Positions 27,762 to 36,895 of a DNA stretch of 46,998 bases are shown here, piece after piece. Below the pieces are notes generated by a model. The model searched no databases, was not told the DNA's origin, and saw only the letters and a list, made by a program, of their open reading frames with translations. The DNA is from Myxococcales bacterium (GTDB lineage Bacteria > Myxococcota_A > Bradymonadia > REDH01), in the NCBI GenBank assembly GCA_947496715.1, contig CANMDT010000011.1, forward strand, positions 1 through 46,998, in the 5' to 3' direction. A program made the translations under genes and the position numbers. The first letter of the stretch is position 1, and every line of letters starts with the position of its first letter.

Positions 27762-28673
27762 ATGCAATCTTCGAATCAACGAACTGTCGTCACCATCGGT
27801 AACTTCGACGGTGTGCACCTCGGCCATAGACGCCTCGTCGTTGCAGCGGTGGCGGATGCGCGTGAAGCGGGGGCCGAAGCCGTAGCCGTGACCTTCGAGC
27901 CGCACCCAGTCAGCTTTTTCAAGCGTGTCGCGCCAGAGACCTTCCGGCTTCAGTCACCCGATGGCCGAGATGAGACTCTCACGGGGTTGGGCCTGAGCCG
28001 CGTAGATCGGCTGACCTTCGATAACGCGCTCACGGCAATGTCGCCCGAAACCTTTGTCGACCTGCTGGTGGCGCGCCATCCAGGGATCGCCCGTGCGCAT
28101 GTCGGTGAGGACTTCCGCTTTGGTAGCGGCCGCGCTGGCGACACGGTGATGCTTGGTGCGCTCGGAGAGCGTCAAGGCTTCACCGTCACCGTGCATGAGG
28201 CTGTCACACATCTAGGTGAGGCCGTCTCGTCGTCGCGGGTGCGCGGTGCGCTGCGATCGGCTGACATGGGCCTCGTCGCGGCACTTCTTGGCCGACCATA
28301 CGCAATCGCAGGAGAGATCGCTTCGGGCCACGGTCGCGGCCGAACGCTGGGTGTTCCTACGCTCAACCTCTACCCGCTTGGACACCTGCTGCCTGCGCAC
28401 GGCGTCTATGTTGCGACCATCGTTACCGCGGCGCATTCCATCTCTGCCGTCGCCAACCTTGGGGTCCGGCCCACCTTCGCGGACGACCCTCGCATCTCAC
28501 TCGAGGCCCACGCACTGAACGAGTTCGCAGCCTTCGAGGGGCCGGTGGCAATCCAACTTCACGCCTACCTGCGCCCCGAGCAGCGCTTTGAAGAGGCGCT
28601 CGCCCTTCGCACCCAGATCGGCATCGACATCGCATCGGCTGCCGCTTGGCACAGCGCTCACCCACGAAGTTAG
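27762..28673 (+). CDS. ribF: Bifunctional riboflavin kinase/FAD synthetase
   Basis: VVTIGNFDGVHLGHRRLV, FEPHP, RAHVGEDFRFGSGRAGD, SSSRVRGAL, ASGHGRGRTLGVPTLNL. Confidence 0.93.
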   Translation: MQSSNQRTVVTIGNFDGVHLGHRRLVVAAVADAREAGAEAVAVTFEPHPVSFFKRVAPETFRLQSPDGRDETLTGLGLSRVDRLTFDNALTAMSPETFVDLLVARHPGIARAHVGEDFRFGSGRAGDTVMLGALGERQGFTVTVHEAVTHLGEAVSSSRVRGALRSADMGLVAALLGRPYAIAGEIASGHGRGRTLGVPTLNLYPLGHLLPAHGVYVATIVTAAHSISAVANLGVRPTFADDPRISLEAHALNEFAAFEGPVAIQLHAYLRPEQRFEEALALRTQIGIDIASAAAWHSAHPRS

Positions 28674-30907
28674 GCCGCGGAGTCTCCGCCCTTCGCCTTG
28701 TCGTCTGACTGACCGTAGTAGGCACCGTAGTGCCGGTAGTAGTAGTAGTAGTAACCACCGCGTCGACGCCCTTCGACGTCGATCGCGTTCAAGACGACGC
28801 CAAGAAGGTTGGCGTTGACGCCTCTCAGCAGGTCGACCGCGCGCGCTATCATCTCGCGGCGCGTCGACCCTGAGCGTGCAACCAGGACAACGCCGTCCAC
28901 AGCAGCACCAATGATGGCTGCGTCGGTAACAGGTACCACGGGCGGCGAGTCGAACACGACCATTCCGAACCGCTCGGTGAGTTCGGAAATCAGCTCACGG
29001 AACCTGTCAGACTGAAGCAACTCCGCCGGGTTCTCGGGGACACTTCCGCAAGGAATGAGAAAGAGGTCGGGGACGCGCGTGGCTTGGATGACTTCGTCCA
29101 GCGAGGCCTCGCCCATGAGCACACTGGAGAGCCCAAGCGCGCCGTCCAGACCGAATATCTTGTGAAGGCGGGGCTTGCGCATGTCGCCGTCGATCAGAAC
29201 GACCGGACTGCCAGACTGTGCCATCACCGCAGCAAGGCTGACCGAGGCAGTCGTCTTACCCTCGCGAGGCCCCGCCGAGGTGACGAGGATGGAGCGCAAC
29301 GGCTGCTCTGAGCCCATGAAGATAAGGTTGGTTCGGATGGAGCGACAGGACTCCGCCATTGTCGACTTCGGAAAATCGATGACAAAGGTGTCGCGCTCAA
29401 ACTCTTCGCCCTTAGCGGGTGCGCGCGTAGAACGCCGTGTGGCTTTCCCACGCGAGATGATCGGCAAGAAGCCGAGGGCCGTCACGCCGATGAGTCGCTC
29501 GAGCTCGCCGACCGAACGGACCGAAGTGTCCATTGTCTCGACAAGGTAGGCGAGCACGAAGGCGAGAAGCACGCCCACAACCAAGGAGGCCAGCATCGAG
29601 AAGCCAACCTTTGGATAGACGGGCACGCCATTGTCGGTGGCTCGTTCAACCACCGCCACGCGGTTCTGCTGAAGCATGCGCGCGATCTCGACCTCTTTGA
29701 GTCGGCGCTCAATCATGCGGTAAAGTTCTCTGTCTGACGCTGCCGCAGAGACGAGATTGTTATACGTCAGCTCGTCCTGCCCCATCGCGAGTGCCTCGGA
29801 GCGGGTCTGATCGAGGCGGCCCCGGAGTTCACCAACGCGCTTGTCTGCCTGCGCTAGCTGCGACTCCACTGCACGGATGGAGTTTCGGACCTCGCGGAGA
29901 AGCATCAAGCGGACTTGGGCGTACTGTTGCTTCACCGAGGCAAGCTGCGGGTGGCCATCGAGGTAGGTTGCCTCAAGCTTGGTGCGCTCCACGCTGAGAT
30001 CCACCAGACGAACTTTGAGGTCTTCGATGAGCTCCGACGAAATGACCCCTTGAACCGCGGCATCGAGCAGCGCCTCGTCGGTCTTCACAAGCCGATGCTG
30101 CTCGGCAGCTACGCGCAGCCCGCGCGCATCTGACTCGGCTTGGAAGAGCTGTCCACTCAGCTCTCCGAGCGCCTCGCCCGTGAGGTTCTGTTTATCGCCG
30201 AGCGAGATGGAGAGAATGTTTCGCTCTTTGCGAAAGTCATAAACCGCCGACTCAGAGGCCGAGAGCTGCTTGCCGAGATCCTCATACTGTTGCCGAAGCC
30301 AGGCTGCAGAACTCTCCGAGACATCAAGCCTACGCTTGACCCGCTGGTCGATGTAGACATCCGCAACCGTGTTCGCGATCTGGGTGGCAAGTCTGGGAGA
30401 CGAGGCGCGGGCGTGAATACGTAAGAGCGAGGACTCGAACACCGGCTCGATGGTGATGGCGCCCATCACGGCAGCGGCTGCGTCGGTCCGCCCGAGCGCC
30501 TCGCGGAGCGCGGCAGGGTCCTTGACCTCTGACAGGCCGACAAAGGCCGCGTTCTCACGGAGCGCGAGCCGATTGGCGACATCTTCAGCGACGGTGCGCC
30601 CTGCGATGACACGATACTGCGACTCGAAGTTCATGCGCAACTCGCGCGAGCCGCGGGCTCCACCCTGGGCATCGAGTCCCGCCGACATGCTGCCGAGGAC
30701 ATTGGGGGACTCGGTGTCGAGATCGAGGAGCGCCGTCGAGCGGTACTGAGGCGAGAGGGTCCGCAGGTAGAGGAAGCTTCCGAGCATGGAGATGGCTACG
30801 ACGGCCACCGTGAGCCAGAGGTGTCGCAGAATGAGTCCGAGGTAGTCGACCTGCGATGCTGTCGAGGACTCGACGGAGGTGCGTGGCTGTGTCCCTTCAC
30901 TGCTCAT
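28670..30907 (-). CDS. Polysaccharide biosynthesis tyrosine autokinase, Wzc/GumC-CpsD-like
   Basis: N-terminal Wzz region; SILVTSAGPREGKTTASVSLA Walker A; VVLIDGDMRKPRLH; FDSPPVVPVTDA; Tyr-rich tail GGYYYYYYRHYGAYYGQ. Confidence 0.92.
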   Translation of the reverse strand: MSSEGTQPRTSVESSTASQVDYLGLILRHLWLTVAVVAISMLGSFLYLRTLSPQYRSTALLDLDTESPNVLGSMSAGLDAQGGARGSRELRMNFESQYRVIAGRTVAEDVANRLALRENAAFVGLSEVKDPAALREALGRTDAAAAVMGAITIEPVFESSLLRIHARASSPRLATQIANTVADVYIDQRVKRRLDVSESSAAWLRQQYEDLGKQLSASESAVYDFRKERNILSISLGDKQNLTGEALGELSGQLFQAESDARGLRVAAEQHRLVKTDEALLDAAVQGVISSELIEDLKVRLVDLSVERTKLEATYLDGHPQLASVKQQYAQVRLMLLREVRNSIRAVESQLAQADKRVGELRGRLDQTRSEALAMGQDELTYNNLVSAAASDRELYRMIERRLKEVEIARMLQQNRVAVVERATDNGVPVYPKVGFSMLASLVVGVLLAFVLAYLVETMDTSVRSVGELERLIGVTALGFLPIISRGKATRRSTRAPAKGEEFERDTFVIDFPKSTMAESCRSIRTNLIFMGSEQPLRSILVTSAGPREGKTTASVSLAAVMAQSGSPVVLIDGDMRKPRLHKIFGLDGALGLSSVLMGEASLDEVIQATRVPDLFLIPCGSVPENPAELLQSDRFRELISELTERFGMVVFDSPPVVPVTDAAIIGAAVDGVVLVARSGSTRREMIARAVDLLRGVNANLLGVVLNAIDVEGRRRGGYYYYYYRHYGAYYGQSDDKAKGGDSAA
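28736..28753. repeat. Trinucleotide tandem repeat (GTA)6 / (TAC)6 coding for tyrosines
   Basis: Read directly: ggtagtagtagtagtagtaacc, in frame with the tyrosine-kinase tail. Confidence 0.9.
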
Positions 30908-30914
30908 TTTGACC

Positions 30915-31511
30915 TCAATTGAGCAGCTGGAAGGTTGGGACGAAGACAACGTCTCCCGGCCAGAGGAGCAGGTTGGGCACCCGCCCCTTCATGATCTCCT
31001 GCAGGGGGACCTCAAGCTTAACCTGCTGCCCGTCTACCATCCTGGTGACGAGCACGTCGCCACTGGCGTTGGTTGCGTCGATGCCCTTCGCCGCCGCCAC
31101 CGCGTCGACGACCGTCAGCCCCGGCGTGTAGGGAAAACTACCTGGCGAGACGACTTGGCCTACTACGGAGATGCGTCGAGACCGCATCTCAATGAGCGAA
31201 CAGGTGACAAGTGGCGCTTTTAGAACGGTGGCCGCAAGACGCTCCGTGAGGTCTTCCTCGAGTTCAGCGCAGGTGCGCCCCTGCGCGGTAACCGTCCCGA
31301 CGAGCGGGAACCGGATGACTCCCAGCTCGTTCACAGCGAAGTCGCCCCCGAGGTCTGCCTGCCCAAACACCTTGATGGCGAACGAGTCACCCACGCCTAA
31401 GCGGCCAGGGTCCTGGAACTGCCATGAGCGCTCTGCCCACTCCAGATAGGAGTCCGAAACAGCGGGGTGACAGGCACCCAGAAGCAAGAGGCTCAAGGTA
31501 AGGCGGCGCAT
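30915..31511 (-). CDS. Polysaccharide export protein (Wza-like, Poly_export/SLBB)
   Basis: LGVGDSFAIKVFGQADLGGDFAVNELGVIRFPLVGTVTAQGRTCAELEEDLTERL and the SLBB-like RRISVVGQVVSPGSFPYTPGLTVVDAVAAAKG. Confidence 0.88.
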   Translation of the reverse strand: MRRLTLSLLLLGACHPAVSDSYLEWAERSWQFQDPGRLGVGDSFAIKVFGQADLGGDFAVNELGVIRFPLVGTVTAQGRTCAELEEDLTERLAATVLKAPLVTCSLIEMRSRRISVVGQVVSPGSFPYTPGLTVVDAVAAAKGIDATNASGDVLVTRMVDGQQVKLEVPLQEIMKGRVPNLLLWPGDVVFVPTFQLLN

Positions 31512-31576
31512 CGGAACGAACTCTCAACAGACGACCAAAGCTGCGGCGGGCCTTACGGCCGGCGCGCAGACTCAAA

Positions 31577-32923
31577 TCAGTACTTCAGGTCGACGGTAAA
31601 GTAGGCCTGATGCCGCGTATACTCGTTGATCTTTGTCAGGTCGCCAGCGGTGATCAGGTCAGCCGCATCGCCAGTTCCAGCACCGCTAGCATCCACGACG
31701 CCCTCTGCAGAGCCAGACCTCGTCTCGAAGACATACTTGAAGCCAGCCAAGACTCCCTTCGCCACCTTGAATCCAACCCGGCCCTCCGCGCTCGCGACCA
31801 GATCGGTGGTCGTGGTGACGAGGGGGTCCTGCTGGTCGGGGCCAAAGTTGCGGAAGGATGCCGCAACACGCGCAGAAGCGTCGAACAGTTGATCGCTTGT
31901 CCCATACTTCACCGAGACCCGATCAAACTGGACCCAAGAGTACCGAGCCGTATCAGCGAAGTCGCGGAGATACTCAAACGAGAGCGTGTTTCGCCGAGAG
32001 AGGTAGTAGGTCGCGCGCGCGTTGCCAACGAAGGCCGATGGTTTGTCGATGGAGCCGTACTCTACGAATGCGGTGCCAAGTTCGACTGCTACTTCGAGCT
32101 GCGCGGAGAGAAGAGTGTCGCCGCCGAGGAAGAGCCGGATGGGCGTGGTGTTGATGTTGCTGAGCTCAATGCCGGAACCCTCGCCTGAGCCTTCGCCGCC
32201 TCCAACCTTGGAATCTGCCGTCTTGAAGACATTGTCCTCGACTGTCGCAACAAAGGAAGCAGCCGTGCGGGGCAGGAAGTTGTAACGGAGCTCACCGCGC
32301 CCCTTGCCAACACCCTTGTCTCGGAAGTCGTAGCCGTCCCCATTGGAGTATTGGAGGAAGCCGTAAGACCCCTTCGCAAGAGCACTGAAACCTAAGCGGG
32401 CCTTGGCGGCGGAACCGCCTGGGTGGAAGCCAAGTTCGGCGCCCGCCTCGTTCGAAACAGCTGTAATCGGCTCACCGGACGGGCTCGGATTGGGCGGAGA
32501 AGAGATCCGAAGCTGGTCCGAGGGGGTGAAGGAAAACGCGCCACCCGGATTGAACTTGAGGGCGAAGATACCGCCGAAATCTGGCGCGGACTGGTCCTGT
32601 TGCCCATCGGGGACGAGCAGGTATTGACGCCAACCCAGACCCGCACCTGCGTTGACCTGCATGAGGCCCGACGCCGGCGTCGAGAGGTTCAGCGACGGCC
32701 GCAGGTTGAGCTGTGCAACCGAACCATCAGACCCTGAGTTCGCCTGAACGTTGGAATTGAAGCCGAATTCCGTGCCCAGACGTGCGTCAAGCTTGAGGGC
32801 CCCAACACGCAGACCTTCACCGGCGGCATTGGCTTCGCCTGCTCCAAACAGAGAGACCACTGCCACAACGAGCAACGAGACCCAGTGACTGCCCGAGGCA
32901 GCCCTTACCGTTCCAACCTTCAT
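31577..32923 (-). CDS. Outer membrane beta-barrel protein linked to EPS export
   Basis: Signal peptide, alternating beta strands and C-terminal YFTVDLKY; in the EPS operon. Confidence 0.7.
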   Translation of the reverse strand: MKVGTVRAASGSHWVSLLVVAVVSLFGAGEANAAGEGLRVGALKLDARLGTEFGFNSNVQANSGSDGSVAQLNLRPSLNLSTPASGLMQVNAGAGLGWRQYLLVPDGQQDQSAPDFGGIFALKFNPGGAFSFTPSDQLRISSPPNPSPSGEPITAVSNEAGAELGFHPGGSAAKARLGFSALAKGSYGFLQYSNGDGYDFRDKGVGKGRGELRYNFLPRTAASFVATVEDNVFKTADSKVGGGEGSGEGSGIELSNINTTPIRLFLGGDTLLSAQLEVAVELGTAFVEYGSIDKPSAFVGNARATYYLSRRNTLSFEYLRDFADTARYSWVQFDRVSVKYGTSDQLFDASARVAASFRNFGPDQQDPLVTTTTDLVASAEGRVGFKVAKGVLAGFKYVFETRSGSAEGVVDASGAGTGDAADLITAGDLTKINEYTRHQAYFTVDLKY

Positions 32924-33531
32924 GGCGTCACAGCTGGGCTTGTGACGACATCCGAGGTCGCAGGGTCGTCGACACTGTCACCAGACGGCACAAATTCATC
33001 GGGCGCAAAGCCATCCTCGGACTCCTCATCGCCCTGCAGATCGTCAAGACCGGAGAGTCCGCCAGACGAAGACTCGCCGTCGGGAACGCCGTCGGGAACG
33101 CCGTCGCCGTTGGCATCAACGCCACCACTTGCGACACCGCCCGCCTCGCAGGCGGATGCCGCGGCGGCGGCTGTCTTGGCGTTCTTGTTGGCAAGCAGAA
33201 GCAGGCTTAACTGAGCCTGCGCCGTTCCAGCGTCACCCCCGCTCACAGCCGCGGTGAGCGAATTCAGCGCCGCGCTCCCGGAAGACTCGTATTGGCCGAG
33301 CGTCTGCACGACCTGGTTCAGACAGCTCGCTACAGAAACCTGCGGTGGCTGCGCCGCTTCGGATGCACTCGCCCGCAACCCTGCGTCTGACATGAGAGAA
33401 CGAATCTCTTCCAGTAGAGCATTGCCTTGCTCAGGCGCCGAACCGCCTGCAGTCTGACCACTTGCCGAACCGCTTGCTGAAAGCATGCTGCCGCAAAGGA
33501 AGAGAAGCGATACGAACGACTTGCGCCACAT
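32920..33531 (-). CDS. Secreted acidic protein with TSP3-like Ca-binding motif
   Basis: Start MWRKSF has an SD-like AGGTG. Signal peptide; VDANGDGVPDGVPDGE. 4-nt overlap with downstream gene. Confidence 0.65.
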   Translation of the reverse strand: MWRKSFVSLLFLCGSMLSASGSASGQTAGGSAPEQGNALLEEIRSLMSDAGLRASASEAAQPPQVSVASCLNQVVQTLGQYESSGSAALNSLTAAVSGGDAGTAQAQLSLLLLANKNAKTAAAAASACEAGGVASGGVDANGDGVPDGVPDGESSSGGLSGLDDLQGDEESEDGFAPDEFVPSGDSVDDPATSDVVTSPAVTP

Positions 33532-33666
33532 GAGACACCTCAGAAAAAGTAACAAGCAACAGAATTGGTATCAAAGACACGACGTGATGTCAAAGGAAAG
33601 TGTGACCAACGGGCATGTGTGACACTCTGCATCAACAGCAGAAATTCAACCAGATAGTCCGCTCGG

Positions 33667-33739
33667 CCGCCTGCGAAAGATCCGGTAGCGACGCCGACGC
33701 GCCTTACCCGCAATCAAGAAGTCCGCCTGCGAAAGATCC
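33667..33739. repeat. 17-bp exact direct repeat CCGCCTGCGAAAGATCC, period 56 bp
   Basis: Copies at 33667-33683 and 33723-33739 in the noncoding gap between the AgmX-like gene and the EPS operon. Confidence 0.8.
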
Positions 33740-33866
33740 ATCGTCCGGGCCGCAGGGGCCAACTCGGTACCGAGCCCGCACTGCACGCTAGCAACGCAGG
33801 TGAGAAGGCGATCGGAGGACGCAGCCAGCATCCGCGCCGGCCCCCTCAAAGGTCAGGCCTGTGAGT

Positions 33867-35252
33867 CTAGTTTCCGGAGTCGAGAATGAAGACCTTCGAC
33901 ACGGTGATGCTACCGCCTTCGGGCTTGGCAAAGCGCCAGCGACGGACAACACCCTTCGAACAGGCTGCCACGGCGCTACCAAGGTCGTTCTCGCCGACGT
34001 CGGCTTGGGTGACTGTGCCCTCTTCACCGATCGTCCACTTGATCTCGAGACGACCCTTGAGACCGGGATCCTTGGCGAGCTCGCGCTCGTAGCAGCGCTC
34101 GATATCCTTTTTGCGGCGGTCAATGACCTCGCGGATCTTATCCTTGGAGAGCGAACCGCTACCGGCCGTGGACTCAGCCTCAGCTTTCAGACGAATCTTC
34201 ACCTTAGCTCCCGTGGTTCCCTCGACGCGGACAGCGGTGGCTCCGCCGACGGAGCTGCTACCGCTCACATCGACGCCGCCAAGCTTGCCGCTGCCGCCGT
34301 CGCTTCCGCCCAGGCCAGTGTTGGAGGCGATACCGGTGCCATCGCCGGCGAGCTTCTGGTTCTTGATAACCTCATCTGCACGCTTGCTCGACATCGACTC
34401 AGAGATACCCAAGGCAGGACCGGCGCCACTGTCGCTGTTGAAGAGCGCCGAGAGCGCAGAGTCCTGTTGCACGCGTTCTTTTGCGGCCGCACGAATCTCC
34501 TCTTGGGTCCGAGGCGGAGCCTCCTGGGCGGGTTTCGCTTCGGGCTCAGGCTTCGCTTCAGGTGTCTTCTCTTCGGCCTTCTCCGCCTCGGCGTTGGGGT
34601 CGACCTCGGTCGGCACCTCCTCCTCCTTGGGCTTGGGCGGCTCGACGTTAGCGATGATCTTGATGATGCGCTCAGTCATCTCCTTCATCGCGGCGTCACG
34701 AGCCGGCGGCGGAACAAAGTTCACTGCATAGAGGATGGTGCCCGCCTGAAGCAGCAAAGAGAAGGCAAAAGAGCTGAGATAGACCGCGTCAATGCTCGCC
34801 GCCGTGGCGAGGAAGGTGAGCAGGTTGCCGCGCATGTTGGCCGGCAGCTGCGGGAGTACCTTCAGCGGCGGTGGCGCAACGAACTGGAAGAGCAGGGTGG
34901 TGTCGCCGAGGGAGACCTTACCGCGCGAGGAGTCGGGAATCTCCACGCTCCATGCGTCGCCTGCCTTCTGGCCCTTCCCCGAGGTCGCGATGTTCGCGAG
35001 ATCGAGCATACCGTCACTGAGCGCGACTCGCCCCTGCATGGCAGAGGTAACCCGCAGATGGTACTTCCCACCCTTGACCTCAAAGAGTGTGAGGCTCGCG
35101 GGAAAGGCGCTGGAGGCCACGACGAAGGAGTTCTTGAGTCCTTGCCCGGCGGTGACCGTTTCGCGGCTGCGGAAGATGCGCTCTTCGACAACCTGGCCGT
35201 TCTGGATGACACCGACGCGCAGGATACGCTGTGTGGGGGCTGCAACCGCCAT
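33867..35252 (-). CDS. AgmX/PglI C-terminal domain protein (TonB-like periplasm-spanning)
   Basis: N-terminal FHA-like segment, one TM, Pro/Glu-rich linker, C-terminal IREVIDRRKKDIERCYERELAKDPGLKGRLEIKWTIGEEGTVTQADV...RWRFAKPEGG. Confidence 0.85.
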   Translation of the reverse strand: MAVAAPTQRILRVGVIQNGQVVEERIFRSRETVTAGQGLKNSFVVASSAFPASLTLFEVKGGKYHLRVTSAMQGRVALSDGMLDLANIATSGKGQKAGDAWSVEIPDSSRGKVSLGDTTLLFQFVAPPPLKVLPQLPANMRGNLLTFLATAASIDAVYLSSFAFSLLLQAGTILYAVNFVPPPARDAAMKEMTERIIKIIANVEPPKPKEEEVPTEVDPNAEAEKAEEKTPEAKPEPEAKPAQEAPPRTQEEIRAAAKERVQQDSALSALFNSDSGAGPALGISESMSSKRADEVIKNQKLAGDGTGIASNTGLGGSDGGSGKLGGVDVSGSSSVGGATAVRVEGTTGAKVKIRLKAEAESTAGSGSLSKDKIREVIDRRKKDIERCYERELAKDPGLKGRLEIKWTIGEEGTVTQADVGENDLGSAVAACSKGVVRRWRFAKPEGGSITVSKVFILDSGN

Positions 35253-35350
35253 GACTCACTCCTTCGATGCGCCCCGGGTGGAGGAGCTCAGTTCAGACAC
35301 GTAACAACAGACAGCGCGAAACGGTCAAAGTTCCGCCAGCGGTTGGCGTC

Positions 35351-35956
35351 TTAAGGTGCTTTCTTGACGACTGCACCCTGACCACGCTTGGTAGCGGCGA
35401 ACCTGATGTTCTGGACGCCTGCGATGCTGGCGGTCGTCATGACCTGGATGAGCACCTTGTAGGGTGTGTCCTTGTCCACGATCAGCGTGGCGAGCCGCTC
35501 GTCAGGACGGCCGAGCTGTTTGGCCCACATCGAGTTCTGCTCCAGCCGCTCCTGCAGTTTCTGTTGCAGGAGCGGGATGATGGAGCTCTCCGCGCTCTGA
35601 AGATTGGATGGGTCAATGGCACCGTCCACGATCGAAACCACGAACTCGTCTTGGAGCATCACCGACTTCTTGGAGATCGAAATCGCGACGGAGTCCTTGA
35701 GCGCGAGGTCGCTGGTGGACTTCGCAATGCGGAGGTCAGCGCTCTCGTTCACGGTGATCGGGTCTGCATTGAAGCTCTGAATGAGGAAGGTCACGAGGAC
35801 CGTCATCATGTCGATCATAGCATTGAGGTTGAGTTCAAACTCGCCCTCGATTCGCTCGTTGATTGCTTTCTGGCGACGGCGTTCTTTTTTCTTGACCATG
35901 TAGGGATCAAGGAAGTCGCCATTGTCAGCCGCGAGGTTTTCGATGTTCTCTGCCAT
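35351..35956 (-). CDS. ExbD/TolR family biopolymer transport protein
   Basis: FELNLNAMIDMMTVLVTFLIQSF with conserved TM Asp, plus periplasmic domain. Confidence 0.87.
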   Translation of the reverse strand: MAENIENLAADNGDFLDPYMVKKKERRRQKAINERIEGEFELNLNAMIDMMTVLVTFLIQSFNADPITVNESADLRIAKSTSDLALKDSVAISISKKSVMLQDEFVVSIVDGAIDPSNLQSAESSIIPLLQQKLQERLEQNSMWAKQLGRPDERLATLIVDKDTPYKVLIQVMTTASIAGVQNIRFAATKRGQGAVVKKAP

Positions 35957-35991
35957 GTGGCCTCGATACGGTGAACGTTAGAGCTAGGGGG

Positions 35992-36822
35992 CTAGCCGCC
36001 GGAGGGACGGGCAGCAACGAGCGAGGGGAAGGGGAAGAGATCGAAACGCTCATTCTTCTTCGGGTTCCCCGCTGCAGGCTTCACTGCAAACTTGGACTTC
36101 TCGAGGGCATCGGGACCGGGCGACTTGCCATCACCGAGCAAGAAGGCCGAGACATTGGAGGCAGCCGAAGGAGTCCCAGGATCAGCCTTGCCGTCCGGAG
36201 CGAGGATGTACCGGGCCGTGTCTATCGTCTTGACGATAACCTCGAACGGGATCTCTGCATCGGCACCGATGGAGACAACGTTGTTGCCGTCCTTTCCGAA
36301 ACCCTCAAACCAGGTCGGCTCCAGCCGAATCTTGACGAGTTGGTTGTAGAGCGCCGCATAGTCGAGCCGTGCAATCAGCGGCTCCGTCTCAGCAAGCCCC
36401 TCGCGCATGCAGATGGTCGGTTTGGTGCCGTCTGCGGCTCCGCCGCCACAACGCTCAATGGGGCCAGCAAACTTCGCAGCGAAGTCCGGGTTGTTCGTCT
36501 GATCCAGGACGCGGAAGCCATCGCTGGAGATGTAGACGGTTACCTTCGGCACCTTGACTGCATTGTCGTCGGAAGGGGCGCCGGCAGCCGCGGAGGGCGC
36601 CTTCGCGCTCGTAACTTCCAGCGTGCTGGTCTCCGAGAGAACCGCGGTAAAGATGAGGAAGAACATGATGGTGGTCATCATGTCGATCATCGCGATGAGA
36701 TTCAGCGGGGTGTCGCCTTCGTGGCGGGCACGGTGCGCTCGACCCCGGCGCTTCTCTGCCCGACGGGCAAGGAAGGCCTCGTGGTTCTCTTCGGAGATGG
36801 GTGCTTGATTCTGATCAGTCAT
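35992..36822 (-). CDS. ExbD/TolR family biopolymer transport protein, second paralogue
   Basis: TPLNLIAMIDMMTTIMFFLIFTAV with conserved TM Asp. Confidence 0.87.
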   Translation of the reverse strand: MTDQNQAPISEENHEAFLARRAEKRRGRAHRARHEGDTPLNLIAMIDMMTTIMFFLIFTAVLSETSTLEVTSAKAPSAAAGAPSDDNAVKVPKVTVYISSDGFRVLDQTNNPDFAAKFAGPIERCGGGAADGTKPTICMREGLAETEPLIARLDYAALYNQLVKIRLEPTWFEGFGKDGNNVVSIGADAEIPFEVIVKTIDTARYILAPDGKADPGTPSAASNVSAFLLGDGKSPGPDALEKSKFAVKPAAGNPKKNERFDLFPFPSLVAARPSGG

Positions 36823-36895
36823 GGTGAAACCAGTCTGGTGGACTCAGGTAGAGGAGGAGCGTTACCACTGCCGCCCAGAAGGGGCGGCAAGGTCG

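Noticed and set aside
33646-33849. 67-aa minus-strand ORF in the EPS/AgmX gap
   Set aside because: Arg-rich, no signal or motif; region better read as noncoding/regulatory.
33861-35354. 497-aa plus-strand ORF
   Set aside because: Antisense to the AgmX-like gene; composition mirrors its linker codons.
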